Shown: positions 8,697 through 17,888 of the stretch, piece by piece | How positions within the stretch are numbered: the first letter of the stretch is position 1 | Layout: every line of letters begins with the position of its first letter | Assembly (NCBI RefSeq): GCF_006715485.1 | Contig: NZ_VFNH01000005.1 | Location: 62,001-126,000 of the forward strand | Direction: 5' to 3' | Length of the DNA: 64,000 nt | Source of the DNA: Herbaspirillum sp. SJZ107 | GTDB lineage: Bacteria > Pseudomonadota > Gammaproteobacteria > Burkholderiales > Burkholderiaceae_D | Made by a program: the position numbers and the translations under genes | Notes under the pieces: generated by a model | Seen by the model: the letters and a program-made list of their open reading frames with translations, nothing else | Databases searched by the model: none | Told to the model about the DNA's origin: nothing

Positions 8697-9431
8697 ACCG
8701 GCCAGCGCCACCGCGTCGGCCCCCGCAGGAAGCCGCAGCGGGCACGATGGATCGGTGGCCGCGCGCCATACCGCTGCCGCCACGTCCGGCGCATGGGTCA
8801 CCGGCGCATCGGCGCCCATGCCGGCGAACACCTGCCGGGCGAAGCCCGCATAGGCGTCCGGGATGCCGCCCAGCGTGCGCGCCTTCGCATTCGCGCCGAA
8901 GCTTGTCGTCGGCGAGCGCCCCGGCTGCACCAGTTTTACGCGCACGCCGAACGGTTCGAGTTCCAGCGCCAGCGAGGCGCTGAACATGTCGACCGCCGCC
9001 TTGCTGGCGGCGTACGCGGAAATCAGCGGGAACGGGCGCGCCGTGACGATCGAGGTCACGTTCACGATCACGCCCTGCCCGCGCTCGCGGAACTGCGGCA
9101 GCACGGCCTGGGTCACGGCCATCGTGCCGAGGGTGTTGGTTTCGAACAGATCGCGCGCGCTGTCCATCGACAGCGCTTCGAACACGCTCATGGCGCCGAA
9201 GCCGGCGTTATTCACCAGCACGTCGATCGGCCCCGCGGCCTGCACGGCATTGCGGATGCTGGCGGCATCGGTCACGTCGAGCGGCAGGATGCGCAGCTGC
9301 TCGGACGGCGCCAGGATGCCGTCGCGCGGCGTGCGCATGGTGGCGACGACCTTCCAGCCGCGTTCGAGGAACAGGCGGGCGGTCTCGAGGCCGAAGCCGG
9401 ACGAGCAGCCGGTGATCAGGACGGTTTGCAT
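8688..9431 (-). CDS. Short-chain dehydrogenase/reductase
   Basis: A 247-residue classical SDR with the cofactor motif TGCSSGFG at residues 7-14, NNAG near 88, and the catalytic YxxxK (YAASK) near 153 preceded by an Ser-containing strand. It reduces or oxidises an alcohol/carbonyl with NAD(P)H; substrate unknown. AAGGAG sits 7 nt before the ATG. An AraC-type regulator is divergently transcribed 96 bp away and is the likely controller. Confidence 0.9.
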   Translation of the reverse strand: MQTVLITGCSSGFGLETARLFLERGWKVVATMRTPRDGILAPSEQLRILPLDVTDAASIRNAVQAAGPIDVLVNNAGFGAMSVFEALSMDSARDLFETNTLGTMAVTQAVLPQFRERGQGVIVNVTSIVTARPFPLISAYAASKAAVDMFSASLALELEPFGVRVKLVQPGRSPTTSFGANAKARTLGGIPDAYAGFARQVFAGMGADAPVTHAPDVAAAVWRAATDPSCPLRLPAGADAVALAGSA

Positions 9432-9527
9432 AGGAACTCCTTGTCATCAGTGGAAACAGGAAGATACCGCCGCCTGGCCGGACTTGCTACAATCGATAGT
9501 CCGATATTCTTTTTCAGGAGTCCGAAC

Positions 9528-10457
9528 ATGATCGATCCGCTTGCCGAGATGGTGACCCTGCTCCAGCCCAGCACGCCGCACTCGAAGATCGTCGAAGGTG
9601 CCGGCCAGTGGCGCGTGCGCCGTTCGGACCTCGGCCAGCCCTTCTACTGCGCCATGCTGGACGGCGCCTGCCGCCTGCTGGTCGATGGCCAGGCACCGGT
9701 CACGCTGGCCGCGGGCGACTTCGTGCTGGTGCCGGCAGCCCGGGATTTCGCCACCACCAGCCTGGAACCGCCGGCGCCGGACGACAGCGACGTACCACCG
9801 TTCGCGACGGCGCCGGGCGCATTCCGGCTCGGCGACCGCGAGGCCGCGCCGGATGTGCGCTTCGTCGTCGGCCATTGCGAATTCGGTTCGCCCGATGCCG
9901 CGCTGCTGGTGTCGCTGCTGCCGCAACTGCTGCACGTGCGCGGCGAACCGCGGCTGGCGACGCTGGTTCAGCTGGTGCGCGACGAGTCGCGTGCGCAGCG
10001 GCCGGCGCGCGACGTCGTCCTAGCGCGCCTGCTGGAAGTGCTGTTCATCGAAGCCTTGCGCGCCGGCGCCGCCACCGGGGCCGGCAAGGATGCCGAGGAT
10101 GCGCCGGGACTGCTGCGCGGCCTGGCCGACGCCCGCCTGGCGGCCGCATTGCGGCGCATGCACGAAGCACCAGCGCGCAACTGGACGGTGGCCGACCTGG
10201 CCAGGGAAGCGGCGCTGTCGCGCTCGAGCTTCTTCGAGCGCTTCAGCCGCGCCATGGGTACGGCGCCGATGGAATACCTGCTGGCCTGGCGCATGGCACT
10301 GGCCAAGGACCTGCTGCGGCGCGGCGCCGGCGGCATCGCCGAGGTGGCGGCGCGCGTCGGCTACAGTTCGGCCAGCACCTTCAGCGTGGCCTTTGCGCGC
10401 CATGTCGGGGTGCCGCCGGCGCGCTATGCGCGTGCAGGGGATGCGGTGGCGGCTTGA
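9528..10457 (+). CDS. AraC-family transcriptional regulator with cupin N-terminal domain
   Basis: A 309-residue protein: an N-terminal cupin-like AraC_N domain (about 10-190; HSKIVEGAGQWRVRRSDLGQ region) and two C-terminal helix-turn-helix units (about 205-300, with DLAREAALSRSSFFERFSR and AARVGYSSASTFSVAF). CAGGAG precedes the ATG. It faces the SDR gene and probably senses a small molecule related to that enzyme. Members of this family often control aldehyde or ketone reductases. Confidence 0.9.
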   Translation: MIDPLAEMVTLLQPSTPHSKIVEGAGQWRVRRSDLGQPFYCAMLDGACRLLVDGQAPVTLAAGDFVLVPAARDFATTSLEPPAPDDSDVPPFATAPGAFRLGDREAAPDVRFVVGHCEFGSPDAALLVSLLPQLLHVRGEPRLATLVQLVRDESRAQRPARDVVLARLLEVLFIEALRAGAATGAGKDAEDAPGLLRGLADARLAAALRRMHEAPARNWTVADLAREAALSRSSFFERFSRAMGTAPMEYLLAWRMALAKDLLRRGAGGIAEVAARVGYSSASTFSVAFARHVGVPPARYARAGDAVAA

Positions 10458-10554
10458 TTTCCGTTCGAGACCCGGGCGGTGGCGCGCCGCACCCGCTCGA
10501 TCGTCGCTACTATTCCGCTCATCTCAGCCGATCACCCAATCCGAGGAGACGACC

Positions 10555-10974
10555 ATGGAAAAATCTAGCCAGCAAGTGCGCGGCGGCTGCCTGTGCGGCG
10601 ACGTCCGCATCACGGCCACGGGACGCCCCAACCGCGTCGGCCTGTGTCACTGCCTGGATTGCCGCAAGCATCACGGCGCGCTGTTCTATGCAGCGGCGAT
10701 CTTCCCCGAGGAGGCGGTGACGGTCAGCGGCGCTACCCGCGCCTATGCCAACCGCTTTTTCTGCCCGCGCTGCGGCTCCCCCGTCTTCGGCCGCAGCGAA
10801 GGTGAAATCGAAGTCCACCTGGGTTCCCTCGATGCGCCCGACCAGTTCATGCCGACCTATGAAAACTGGACCGTCCGCCGCGAAGCCTGGCTGCCGCCGT
10901 TTCCGTTGGCGCATCACTATCCGCATGACCGCGAAGATCCCGGCCCTGCCGCCGCCGGGGTGGCCGTCCCGTAA
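10555..10974 (+). CDS. GFA-domain zinc protein (glutathione-dependent formaldehyde-activating-like)
   Basis: A 139-residue protein of the GFA/CENP-V fold. Cysteines that bind two zinc ions are visible: C12 and C14 (GCLCG), C31/C33/C36 (CHCLDC) and C70/C73 (CPRCG). The family founder was proposed to join formaldehyde to glutathione, but most members have unknown substrates, so no reaction is assigned. GAGGAG lies before the ATG. It follows the AraC gene on the same strand by 97 bp and is closed by a hairpin immediately after its stop. Confidence 0.85.
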   Translation: MEKSSQQVRGGCLCGDVRITATGRPNRVGLCHCLDCRKHHGALFYAAAIFPEEAVTVSGATRAYANRFFCPRCGSPVFGRSEGEIEVHLGSLDAPDQFMPTYENWTVRREAWLPPFPLAHHYPHDREDPGPAAAGVAVP

Positions 10975-11002
10975 CGTCGTCCTCGCGAAGGCGGGGACGA
11001 CG
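10975..11002. terminator. REP-like hairpin, probable bidirectional terminator
   Basis: A 28-nt imperfect palindrome of the form CGTCGTCC...GCGAAGGC...GGACGACG starts at the base after the GFA stop codon. It lies 22 bp from the end of the convergent nitrate reductase gene. It belongs to the same sequence family as the single hairpin at 51244 and the paired repeats at 38893, 58839 and 60306. Confidence 0.55.
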
Positions 11003-11024
11003 GATTGATAAAGCGGGACGACGA

Positions 11025-13730
11025 TTATGCAGGCACCCTGGCTTCGGCCAGCAGCGCCCGGATCTCCGGCACGCACGAGCCGCAATTGCCGCCCGCCTTG
11101 ACGCAGGCCGTCACCTGCGACGCCTCCGTCAGGCCGTCCTTGCGGATCGCGATCTCGATGGTCTTGCGTCCCACGCCGAAGCACGAGCACACGATCGGCC
11201 CCGGGTCCGCGCCCTGCTCTTTCGCGCGGCCGGACAGCAAATTGAGGCGCTCCAGCGGCGCCAGCTTCGGCTTGCCAAACATCTCGGCCAGCCAGGCGCG
11301 TGCCGGCAGGTCCTGGCGCGTCGAGACGAACAGGCAGGACTGGATGCGCTCGTCGACCAGGTGCACGGCGCGGTACATGCCGCCGCTGCGGTCTTCGACC
11401 TCGATCCAGTCGGCATCCTCGTCCTGCGCATCGACGCCGAGCAGCGCGCGGCCCCAGGCCGTGGCATCGCGCACCGGCGTGCGTCCGGCCAGTTCGTAGC
11501 GGATGAAGTCCGCGCCCTGGATGCGGGTCCAGTGCGCCGTCTCCAGCAGCGGCAGTTCCACGCGGCTGAGGATGAAGCCGTACCAGTTCACGCCGAACGG
11601 TTCGATGCGCACCGGCGTGTGCTTGAATTCGGGCTCCCCCGAGACCGGATCGACCGCCGGATTGACCACCGTGCCGACGCGCGCGTCGGACGCGGTCTGG
11701 CCGCTCCAGTGGATCGGCATGAACACGCTGCCGCGCGCGATGCCGCCGCCGTGCTGCACGCGCGCCACCACCGCACCCCAGTTGCTGGTGACGCGCGCCA
11801 GTTCGCCCGCCTTGACGCCCCACAGCAACGCATCCTGCGGGTGCATGTCGATGAAGGGTTCCGGGATGTGGCCGGCCAGCCTGGGCGAGCGGCCGGTGCG
11901 CGTCATGGTGTGCCATTGGTCGCGCACGCGGCCGGTGTTCAGCACCATCGGGTACTCGGCGTCGGGCGCATGCGCCGGTGCGCGCGGGACGGTGGCCACG
12001 AAGCGCGCGCGCCCATCCGCATGGGCGAAGCGCTTGTCGCCGAACAGGCGCGTGGTGGATGCGCCGGCGGCCGGCACCGGCCACTGCACCGGCGCCAGGG
12101 CATCGTAGGCTGCGCGGCTCATGCCGGCCAGGCCCCCGATGTCGAAGGCGCGGCGGCGCTGGCCGCCGACGTCGTTCTGATGAGCGCTCAGGCGCGCATG
12201 TTCGTCGAAGATCGCGTGCGGTCCGTCGTAGTCGAAGCCCGAAAAACCCATGCGCTGCGCCACCGCGGAAATGATCTGCCAGTCGGGCCGGGCCGCGCCT
12301 GGCACCGTCAGGAAGCTGCGCTGGCGCGAGATGCAGCGCTCGGAATTGGTGACCGTGCCGTCCTTCTCGCCCCAGCCCAGCGCCGGCAGCAGCACGTGGG
12401 CCGCGCCGTTGGTATCGGTGCCGCCCACGATATCGGATGCCACCACCAGCTCGCACTTGGCCAGCGCGCGGCGCGCCTGGTCGGCATCGGGCAGGCTCAC
12501 CAGCGGATTGGTCGCCATGATCCACACCGCCTTGATCTTGCCATCCTCGATCGCGCGGAACAGGTCGACCGCCTTCAGGCCCGGCTTGTCGGCCATGCGC
12601 GGCGACTGCCAGAAATCCTGCAGCAGCGCGCGCTGGCCGGGGTCGTCCAGTTCCATGTGCGCGGCCAGCATGTTGGCCAGGCCGCCCACTTCGCGTCCGC
12701 CCATCGCGTTCGGCTGGCCGGTCAGCGAGAACGGTCCCATGCCGGGCCGGCCGATGCGGCCCGTGGCCAGATGGCAGTTGATGATGCTGTTGACCTTGTC
12801 GGCGCCGCTGGTCGACTGGTTGACGCCCATGGTGAACGCGGTGACGGTTTTCTCGGTGCGGCCGAACAGTTCGTAAAAGGCGAGCAGCTGCTGCGGATCG
12901 ATGCGGCAGGTCTTGGCCACTTCCAGCAGGTTGCCGCCCTGCCCGGCCGCGTCCAGCGCGTCGGCCAGGCCGGCGGTGTGCGCGTTCACGAAGGCGGTAT
13001 CGATCAGCTTTTGCTGCGCCAGGTAAGCCAGCAGGCCGTTGAACAGCCAGACGTCGGTGCCCGGCTTGACCGGCAGGTGCAGGTCGGCGATGTCGCAGGT
13101 AGCGGTGCGGCGCGGGTCGATCACGACGATCTTCATGCCGGGCCGCGCTTCCTTGGCGCGCACGATGCGCTGGTACAGGGTCGGGTGGCACCAGGCCGCG
13201 TTGGAGCCGACCAGCACGACCAGGTCGGCCAGCTCGAAGTCTTCGTAGCAGCCCGGCACCAGGTCTTCGCCGAAGGCGCGCTTGTGGCCGGCCACCGCGG
13301 CCGACATGCACAGGCGCGAATTGGTGTCGATGTTGGCGCTGCCGATGAAGCCCTTCATGAACTTGTTGGCGACGTAGTAATCCTCGGTCAGCAACTGGCC
13401 CGAGACGTACAGCGCCACGGCGTCCGGCCCGTGCTCGGCGACGATGCGGGCGAAGCCGTCGGCGACGCGGCCGAGCGCTTCGTCCCAGGATGCTTCGCGC
13501 AGCGCGCCGTCCTGTTCACGCAGCATCGGCGCCAGCAGGCGGCCCTGCAGGCTGACGGTCTCGCCCAGCGCCGCGCCTTTCACGCACAGGCGCCCCTGGC
13601 TGGCCGGATGCGCCTCGTCGCCGGCGATGGCGAGGGTGCCGTCCTGGCCGACCTGCGCCTTGACGCCGCAGCCTACGCCGCAATACGGACAGGTGGTGTT
13701 GACGGTGGTCGGAATGGCGGACAGCTTCAT
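11025..13730 (-). CDS. nasA: Assimilatory nitrate reductase, molybdopterin catalytic subunit
   Basis: A 901-residue cytoplasmic enzyme (no signal peptide) that reduces nitrate to nitrite. The N-terminus binds a [4Fe-4S] cluster through C14, C17, C21 and C49. Cys141 in NSRLCMS is the molybdenum ligand of the NasA/NapA group. The molybdopterin oxidoreductase and dinucleotide-binding domains follow. The last about 60 residues form a BFD-like [2Fe-2S] domain (VCSCFGVG...GGNCGSC) that accepts electrons from the flavoprotein partner. ATG 13730 is chosen because AAGGAG lies 7 nt before it and the Fe-S motif starts soon after; the open frame continues upstream only as shadow. It is the last gene of the nitrate operon, 14 bp after the FAD subunit. 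Confidence 0.95.
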   Translation of the reverse strand: MKLSAIPTTVNTTCPYCGVGCGVKAQVGQDGTLAIAGDEAHPASQGRLCVKGAALGETVSLQGRLLAPMLREQDGALREASWDEALGRVADGFARIVAEHGPDAVALYVSGQLLTEDYYVANKFMKGFIGSANIDTNSRLCMSAAVAGHKRAFGEDLVPGCYEDFELADLVVLVGSNAAWCHPTLYQRIVRAKEARPGMKIVVIDPRRTATCDIADLHLPVKPGTDVWLFNGLLAYLAQQKLIDTAFVNAHTAGLADALDAAGQGGNLLEVAKTCRIDPQQLLAFYELFGRTEKTVTAFTMGVNQSTSGADKVNSIINCHLATGRIGRPGMGPFSLTGQPNAMGGREVGGLANMLAAHMELDDPGQRALLQDFWQSPRMADKPGLKAVDLFRAIEDGKIKAVWIMATNPLVSLPDADQARRALAKCELVVASDIVGGTDTNGAAHVLLPALGWGEKDGTVTNSERCISRQRSFLTVPGAARPDWQIISAVAQRMGFSGFDYDGPHAIFDEHARLSAHQNDVGGQRRRAFDIGGLAGMSRAAYDALAPVQWPVPAAGASTTRLFGDKRFAHADGRARFVATVPRAPAHAPDAEYPMVLNTGRVRDQWHTMTRTGRSPRLAGHIPEPFIDMHPQDALLWGVKAGELARVTSNWGAVVARVQHGGGIARGSVFMPIHWSGQTASDARVGTVVNPAVDPVSGEPEFKHTPVRIEPFGVNWYGFILSRVELPLLETAHWTRIQGADFIRYELAGRTPVRDATAWGRALLGVDAQDEDADWIEVEDRSGGMYRAVHLVDERIQSCLFVSTRQDLPARAWLAEMFGKPKLAPLERLNLLSGRAKEQGADPGPIVCSCFGVGRKTIEIAIRKDGLTEASQVTACVKAGGNCGSCVPEIRALLAEARVPA

Positions 13731-13744
13731 GGACAACTCCTTCG

Positions 13745-14956
13745 TCAGGCAGCGTGCGCCTGCCCAAACAACAACTGGTCGCGGAACGATGCAATGTTCG
13801 TCCGCTTCTGGATCAGATCGAAATACCAGGGACCGTCGGCGACGTCCCCGTAGAGCACCACGCCGGTGAGCCGGTTGCCGGTCACCACGAGGCGCTTGTA
13901 GACGCCGCCGCGGCGGTCGCGCAGCACCAGGTCTTCGCTGCCTTCCAGCCCGACGATGTCGCCGGCCGAATACAGGTCGACCCCGGTCACCTTCAGCTTG
14001 GTGGCGGTGGCCTGCTGCACGTAGCGGCGGTGGCCGCTGCCTGCCAGGTGGGCCGCACAGACGCGCGCCTGGTCCCAGATCGGCGCCACCAGGCCGAAGG
14101 TGGCGCGGCGGTGCTGCACGCATTCGCCCACCGCGTACACGCGCGGATCGTAGGTCTGCAGGGTATCGTCGACCACGATGGCGCGTTCGACGTGCAGGCC
14201 GGCGCTCTTCGCCAGCTCGACGTTCGGGCGCACGCCGGCGGCCATCACCACCAGGTCGGCAGCGATGTCCTCGCCGTCGGCGAAACGTACGCCCTGGACC
14301 CGGCCGTCGCCAAAGATCTCGGCGGTCTGGCGATTCAGCAGGATGCGCAGCCCTTTGCGTTCGAGCGCCGCGCGCAGCAGGTCGGCCGCGGGCGGATCGA
14401 GCTGCTGGTTCATCAGGCTGCCGGTCACGTGGACCACGCTGACCTCCATGCCCTGGCGCAGCAGGCCGTTGGCCGCTTCCAGCCCGAGCAGGCCGCCGCC
14501 GATCACGACGGCCTTGCCGCCGCGCTGCGCCGCCGCCAGCATCGTATCGACGTCCTGGATGTCGCGGAAGCCGATCACGCCCGGCAGCGCATGGCCCGGC
14601 ACCGGCACGATGAAAGGCTTCGAGCCGGTCGCGATCAGCAGGCGGTCGTACGGCACGGCCAGGCCCGACTGCGCATGCACGACGCGCCGCTTGCGGTCGA
14701 TGCGCACCACCGGGTCGCCCGCGTGCAGCGTGACGTCGTTGGCCGCGTACCAGTCGCGCGTATGCAGCATGATGTCGTCGACGGTCTTGTCGCCGGCCAG
14801 CACCGGCGACAGCAGTATCCGGTTGTAGTTACCGTGCGGCTCGGCGCCGAACACGGTGATGCGGTACATGGCCGGGTCGAGCTTCAGCAATTCCTCGACC
14901 GTGCGCATGCCGGCCATGCCGTTGCCGATCACGACCAGGCCGGGGCGCGCGTTCAT
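13745..14956 (-). CDS. FAD/NAD(P)H-dependent electron-transfer subunit of assimilatory nitrate reductase
   Basis: A 403-residue flavoprotein resembling the N-terminal half of NirB. It has an FAD-binding GNGMAGMR near residue 10, the NAD(P)H-binding GGGLLGLEAA near 150, and an ATG-like ATGSKPF near 104. It lacks the siroheme domains, so it is not a second nitrite reductase. By position between nirD and nasA it most likely passes electrons from NAD(P)H to the [2Fe-2S] domain of NasA, as NasB/NasC proteins do in other bacteria. Its ATG overlaps the nirD stop as ATGA, implying translational coupling. Confidence 0.88.
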   Translation of the reverse strand: MNARPGLVVIGNGMAGMRTVEELLKLDPAMYRITVFGAEPHGNYNRILLSPVLAGDKTVDDIMLHTRDWYAANDVTLHAGDPVVRIDRKRRVVHAQSGLAVPYDRLLIATGSKPFIVPVPGHALPGVIGFRDIQDVDTMLAAAQRGGKAVVIGGGLLGLEAANGLLRQGMEVSVVHVTGSLMNQQLDPPAADLLRAALERKGLRILLNRQTAEIFGDGRVQGVRFADGEDIAADLVVMAAGVRPNVELAKSAGLHVERAIVVDDTLQTYDPRVYAVGECVQHRRATFGLVAPIWDQARVCAAHLAGSGHRRYVQQATATKLKVTGVDLYSAGDIVGLEGSEDLVLRDRRGGVYKRLVVTGNRLTGVVLYGDVADGPWYFDLIQKRTNIASFRDQLLFGQAHAA

Positions 14957-15306
14957 AGCCCGACCCACACCTTGCCGTCTTCGACCCGCACCGGGTAGCT
15001 GGCCACCGAGTTGTGCGGCGCTTCCAGGCATTCGCCGGTGCGCAGGTCGAAGTGCTGTTTATAGATGGGCGAAGCGACCACGATGCGCTCGCCGATGCTG
15101 CCGACCAGGCCGCGCGACAGCACCGCGGCTTGCGAATTCGGGTCGTAGTTGTCGATCGCGAACAGGCTCGGCGCCTCGTTCCCGACGCGGAACACGGCCA
15201 CCTGGCGCCCGTTCAGCAGCGCGCACACGCCGGTGTCGGGCACGATGCGGTCGAGGGGGCAGATGGCGTTCCACTGCTGTTGATGTGCTTGCAGATCATG
15301 GTGCAT
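14953..15306 (-). CDS. nirD: Nitrite reductase small subunit, Rieske-like
   Basis: A 117-residue NirD protein with the Rieske fold (VCALLNGRQVAVFRV...AIDNYDPNSQA...IYKQHFDLRTGECL). The family has lost the usual two Cys-His pairs, as seen here, so no cluster is expected. It partners NirB in NADH-dependent reduction of nitrite to ammonium. AAGGAG precedes the ATG; the gene starts 21 bp after nirB and its stop overlaps the next start. Confidence 0.94.
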   Translation of the reverse strand: MHHDLQAHQQQWNAICPLDRIVPDTGVCALLNGRQVAVFRVGNEAPSLFAIDNYDPNSQAAVLSRGLVGSIGERIVVASPIYKQHFDLRTGECLEAPHNSVASYPVRVEDGKVWVGL

Positions 15307-15327
15307 GATGGGGGCTCCTTAATATGG

Positions 15328-17865
15328 TCAGGCGCTGCGGACGGCAATCGGGATGACGCGCTGCTTGCGTTCTTCGGGAGTGGCCGGACGGATCTGGCCG
15401 CGCTCGGGCATGAAGACCACGTTGTCGTCGACGGCGTCGCTGTTCACGAAGGTGCGGAAGCGCTCGCGCACCGCCGGGTCCTCGATCGCGTTCTTCCACT
15501 CGTCGCGGTAGGTGTCGACGACGTTCTGCATCTCGGCTTCCAGCTCGGCCGCGATGCCCAGCTTGTCGTCCAGCACCACGCTCTTCAGGTAATCCAGGCC
15601 GCCTTCCAGGTTCATGCGCCAGGTGCTGGTGCGCTGCAGGCGGTCGGCGGTACGCACGTAGAACATCAGGAAGCGGTCGACCAGCTTGACCACGGTCTCC
15701 TGGTCGAGGTCGGACGCCAGCAGCTCGGCGTGGCGCGGCTTCATGCCGCTGTTGCCGCACACGTACAGGTTCCAGCCTTTGTCCGTGGCGATCAGGCCGA
15801 CGTCCTTGCCCTGCGCTTCGGCGCATTCGCGGGTGCAGCCCGAGACGCCGAACTTGATCTTGTGCGGCGCGCGCAAGCCTTTGTAGCGGTTTTCCAGCGC
15901 GATCGCGAAGGCGACGCTGTCGCCCACGCCGTAGCGGCACCAGGTCGAACCGACGCAGGACTTCACCGTGCGCAGCGACTTGCCGTAGGCGTGGCCGGAC
16001 TCGAAGCCGGCCGCGATCAGCTCTTCCCAGATCGCCGGCAGCTGGTCGACGCGGGCGCCGAACAGGTCGACCCGCTGGCCGCCGGTGATCTTGGTGTACA
16101 GGCCGTATTTTTTCGCGACCTGGCCCACCGCGATCAGGCCGTCGGGGGTCACTTCGCCGCCCGTCATGCGCGGCACCACCGAGTAGGTGCCGTCCTTCTG
16201 GATGTTGCCGAGGAAGTAGTCGTTCGAATCCTGCAGGCTGGCGTGCTCGGGCTTCAGCACGAAGTCGTTCCAGGTCGAGGCCAGGATGCTGGCGGCGACC
16301 GGCTTGCAGATGTCGCAGCCCAGGCCCTTGCCGTGCTTGTGCAGCAGCTCGCCGAAGGTCTTGATGCCGCCGACGCGGATCAGGTGGAGCAGTTCCTGGC
16401 GCGAGTAGGCGAAGTGTTCGCACACGTGGTTGTTGACGGCCATGCCCTGCTTTTGCATCTCGGCCTTCATGATCTGCGTGACCAGCGGCACGCAGCCGCC
16501 GCACGAGGTGCCGGCGCTGGTGCAGGCCTTGATGGCGCCGATGTCGCAGGCGCCCGCCTTGACCGCGTCGCAGACCGCGCCCTTGCTGACGTCGTTGCAC
16601 GAGCACACCTGCGCGCTGGCCGGCAGCGCGTCGACGCCGATCGCCGGGCGCGCGCCGCCTTGCGCCTGCGGCAGGATCAGGAATTCCGGCGCTTCCGGCA
16701 GGGCGATGCTGTTCAGGACCGTCTGCAGCAGGCTGCCGTATTCGCTGGCGTCGCCGATCAGCACCGCGCCCAGCAGGCGCTTGCCGCAATCCGACACCAC
16801 GATCTTCTTGTAGACCTGGCGGCGCTCGTCGGTGTACTGGAAGCTGCGGCTGCCCGGCGTGGTGCCGTGGGCGTCGCCGATCGAGGCCACGTCCACGCCC
16901 ATCAGTTTCAGCTTGGTGCTCATGTCGGCGCCGCCGAAGGTACCCGCCTGGCCCAGCAGCGCCTTGGCCACCGTGCGCGCCATGTCGTAGCCCGGGGCGA
17001 CCAGGCCGAAGGTCTGGCCGTTCCAGGCCGCGCACTCGCCGATCGCGTAGATGTCGGCATCCGACGTGACGCAGGCGTCGTCGATGGCGATGCCGCCGCG
17101 CGGGCCGAGTTCCAGGCCGCAGGCGCGCGCCAGTTCGTCGCGCGGGCGGATGCCGGCCGAGAACACGATCATGTCGGTTTCCAGGAAGCTGCCGTCGGCA
17201 AACTCCATGCGGTGGGTGGCGCTTTCGCCGTCGACGATACGCAGGGTGCTCTTGTGCGTATGCACGGTCACGCCCAGTTCTTCGATCTTGTTACGCAGCA
17301 TGCGCCCGCCCAGGTCGTCGACCTGCACCGCCATCAGGCGCGGCGCGAATTCGACCACGTTGGTGGCCAGGTTCATGTCGCGCAGGGCCTTGGCGCATTC
17401 CAGGCCGAGCAGGCCGCCGCCGATCACCACGCCGGACTTGGCGCGCGATCCGCATTCGAGCATCGCTTCCAGGTCTTCGATGGTGCGGTAGACGAAGCAG
17501 TCCTTCCTCTCCTTGCCCGGGACCGGCGGCACGAAGGGATAGGAACCGGTGGCGAACACCAGCTTGTCGTAGGCGAGGACTTCGCCGTCGGCCAGGGTGA
17601 CGGTACGCGCGGCGCGGTCCACCGCCGCCGCCTTGGCGTTCAGCTTCAGGGTGACGTTGGCGCGGTTCTCGAAGAAGCCCGGCGCCACCAGCGACAGGTC
17701 GTCGGCCGATTTACCGGCAAAGAATTCGGACAGGTGCACGCGGTCGTAGGCCGGGCGCGGTTCTTCGCACAGGACGGTGACGTCGAACTGGGACGCCTCG
17801 CCTCCCAGCAGGGTTTCCAGGAACTTGTGGCCGACCATGCCGTGGCCGATGACGATGAGTTTCAT
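15328..17865 (-). CDS. nirB: NADH-dependent nitrite reductase large subunit
   Basis: An 845-residue enzyme, the usual NirB length, converting nitrite to ammonium in the cytoplasm. In order: an FAD/NADH oxidoreductase domain (about 1-400), BFD-like [2Fe-2S] regions (VCSCNDVSKG...TSCGGC and CEHF...CDIC, about 415-540), then the ferredoxin-like and siroheme-[4Fe-4S] halves with TWCRYG, SGCTRECAEAQ and YVCGNSG (about 630-740). AAGGAA precedes ATG 17865; the longer open frame upstream is antisense to the transporter. It is second in the operon, 23 bp after the transporter gene. Confidence 0.95.
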   Translation of the reverse strand: MKLIVIGHGMVGHKFLETLLGGEASQFDVTVLCEEPRPAYDRVHLSEFFAGKSADDLSLVAPGFFENRANVTLKLNAKAAAVDRAARTVTLADGEVLAYDKLVFATGSYPFVPPVPGKERKDCFVYRTIEDLEAMLECGSRAKSGVVIGGGLLGLECAKALRDMNLATNVVEFAPRLMAVQVDDLGGRMLRNKIEELGVTVHTHKSTLRIVDGESATHRMEFADGSFLETDMIVFSAGIRPRDELARACGLELGPRGGIAIDDACVTSDADIYAIGECAAWNGQTFGLVAPGYDMARTVAKALLGQAGTFGGADMSTKLKLMGVDVASIGDAHGTTPGSRSFQYTDERRQVYKKIVVSDCGKRLLGAVLIGDASEYGSLLQTVLNSIALPEAPEFLILPQAQGGARPAIGVDALPASAQVCSCNDVSKGAVCDAVKAGACDIGAIKACTSAGTSCGGCVPLVTQIMKAEMQKQGMAVNNHVCEHFAYSRQELLHLIRVGGIKTFGELLHKHGKGLGCDICKPVAASILASTWNDFVLKPEHASLQDSNDYFLGNIQKDGTYSVVPRMTGGEVTPDGLIAVGQVAKKYGLYTKITGGQRVDLFGARVDQLPAIWEELIAAGFESGHAYGKSLRTVKSCVGSTWCRYGVGDSVAFAIALENRYKGLRAPHKIKFGVSGCTRECAEAQGKDVGLIATDKGWNLYVCGNSGMKPRHAELLASDLDQETVVKLVDRFLMFYVRTADRLQRTSTWRMNLEGGLDYLKSVVLDDKLGIAAELEAEMQNVVDTYRDEWKNAIEDPAVRERFRTFVNSDAVDDNVVFMPERGQIRPATPEERKQRVIPIAVRSA

Positions 17866-17888
17866 GATGCGATTCCTTACCAAAGAGT

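Noticed and set aside
11361..13853. Long plus-strand frame opposite the nitrate reductase gene
   Set aside because: Shadow of nasA; no motif and no ribosome-binding site.
13745..14956. A second nirB
   Set aside because: Only the FAD/NAD(P)H half is present; no siroheme domain, so it is the electron-transfer partner of NasA.
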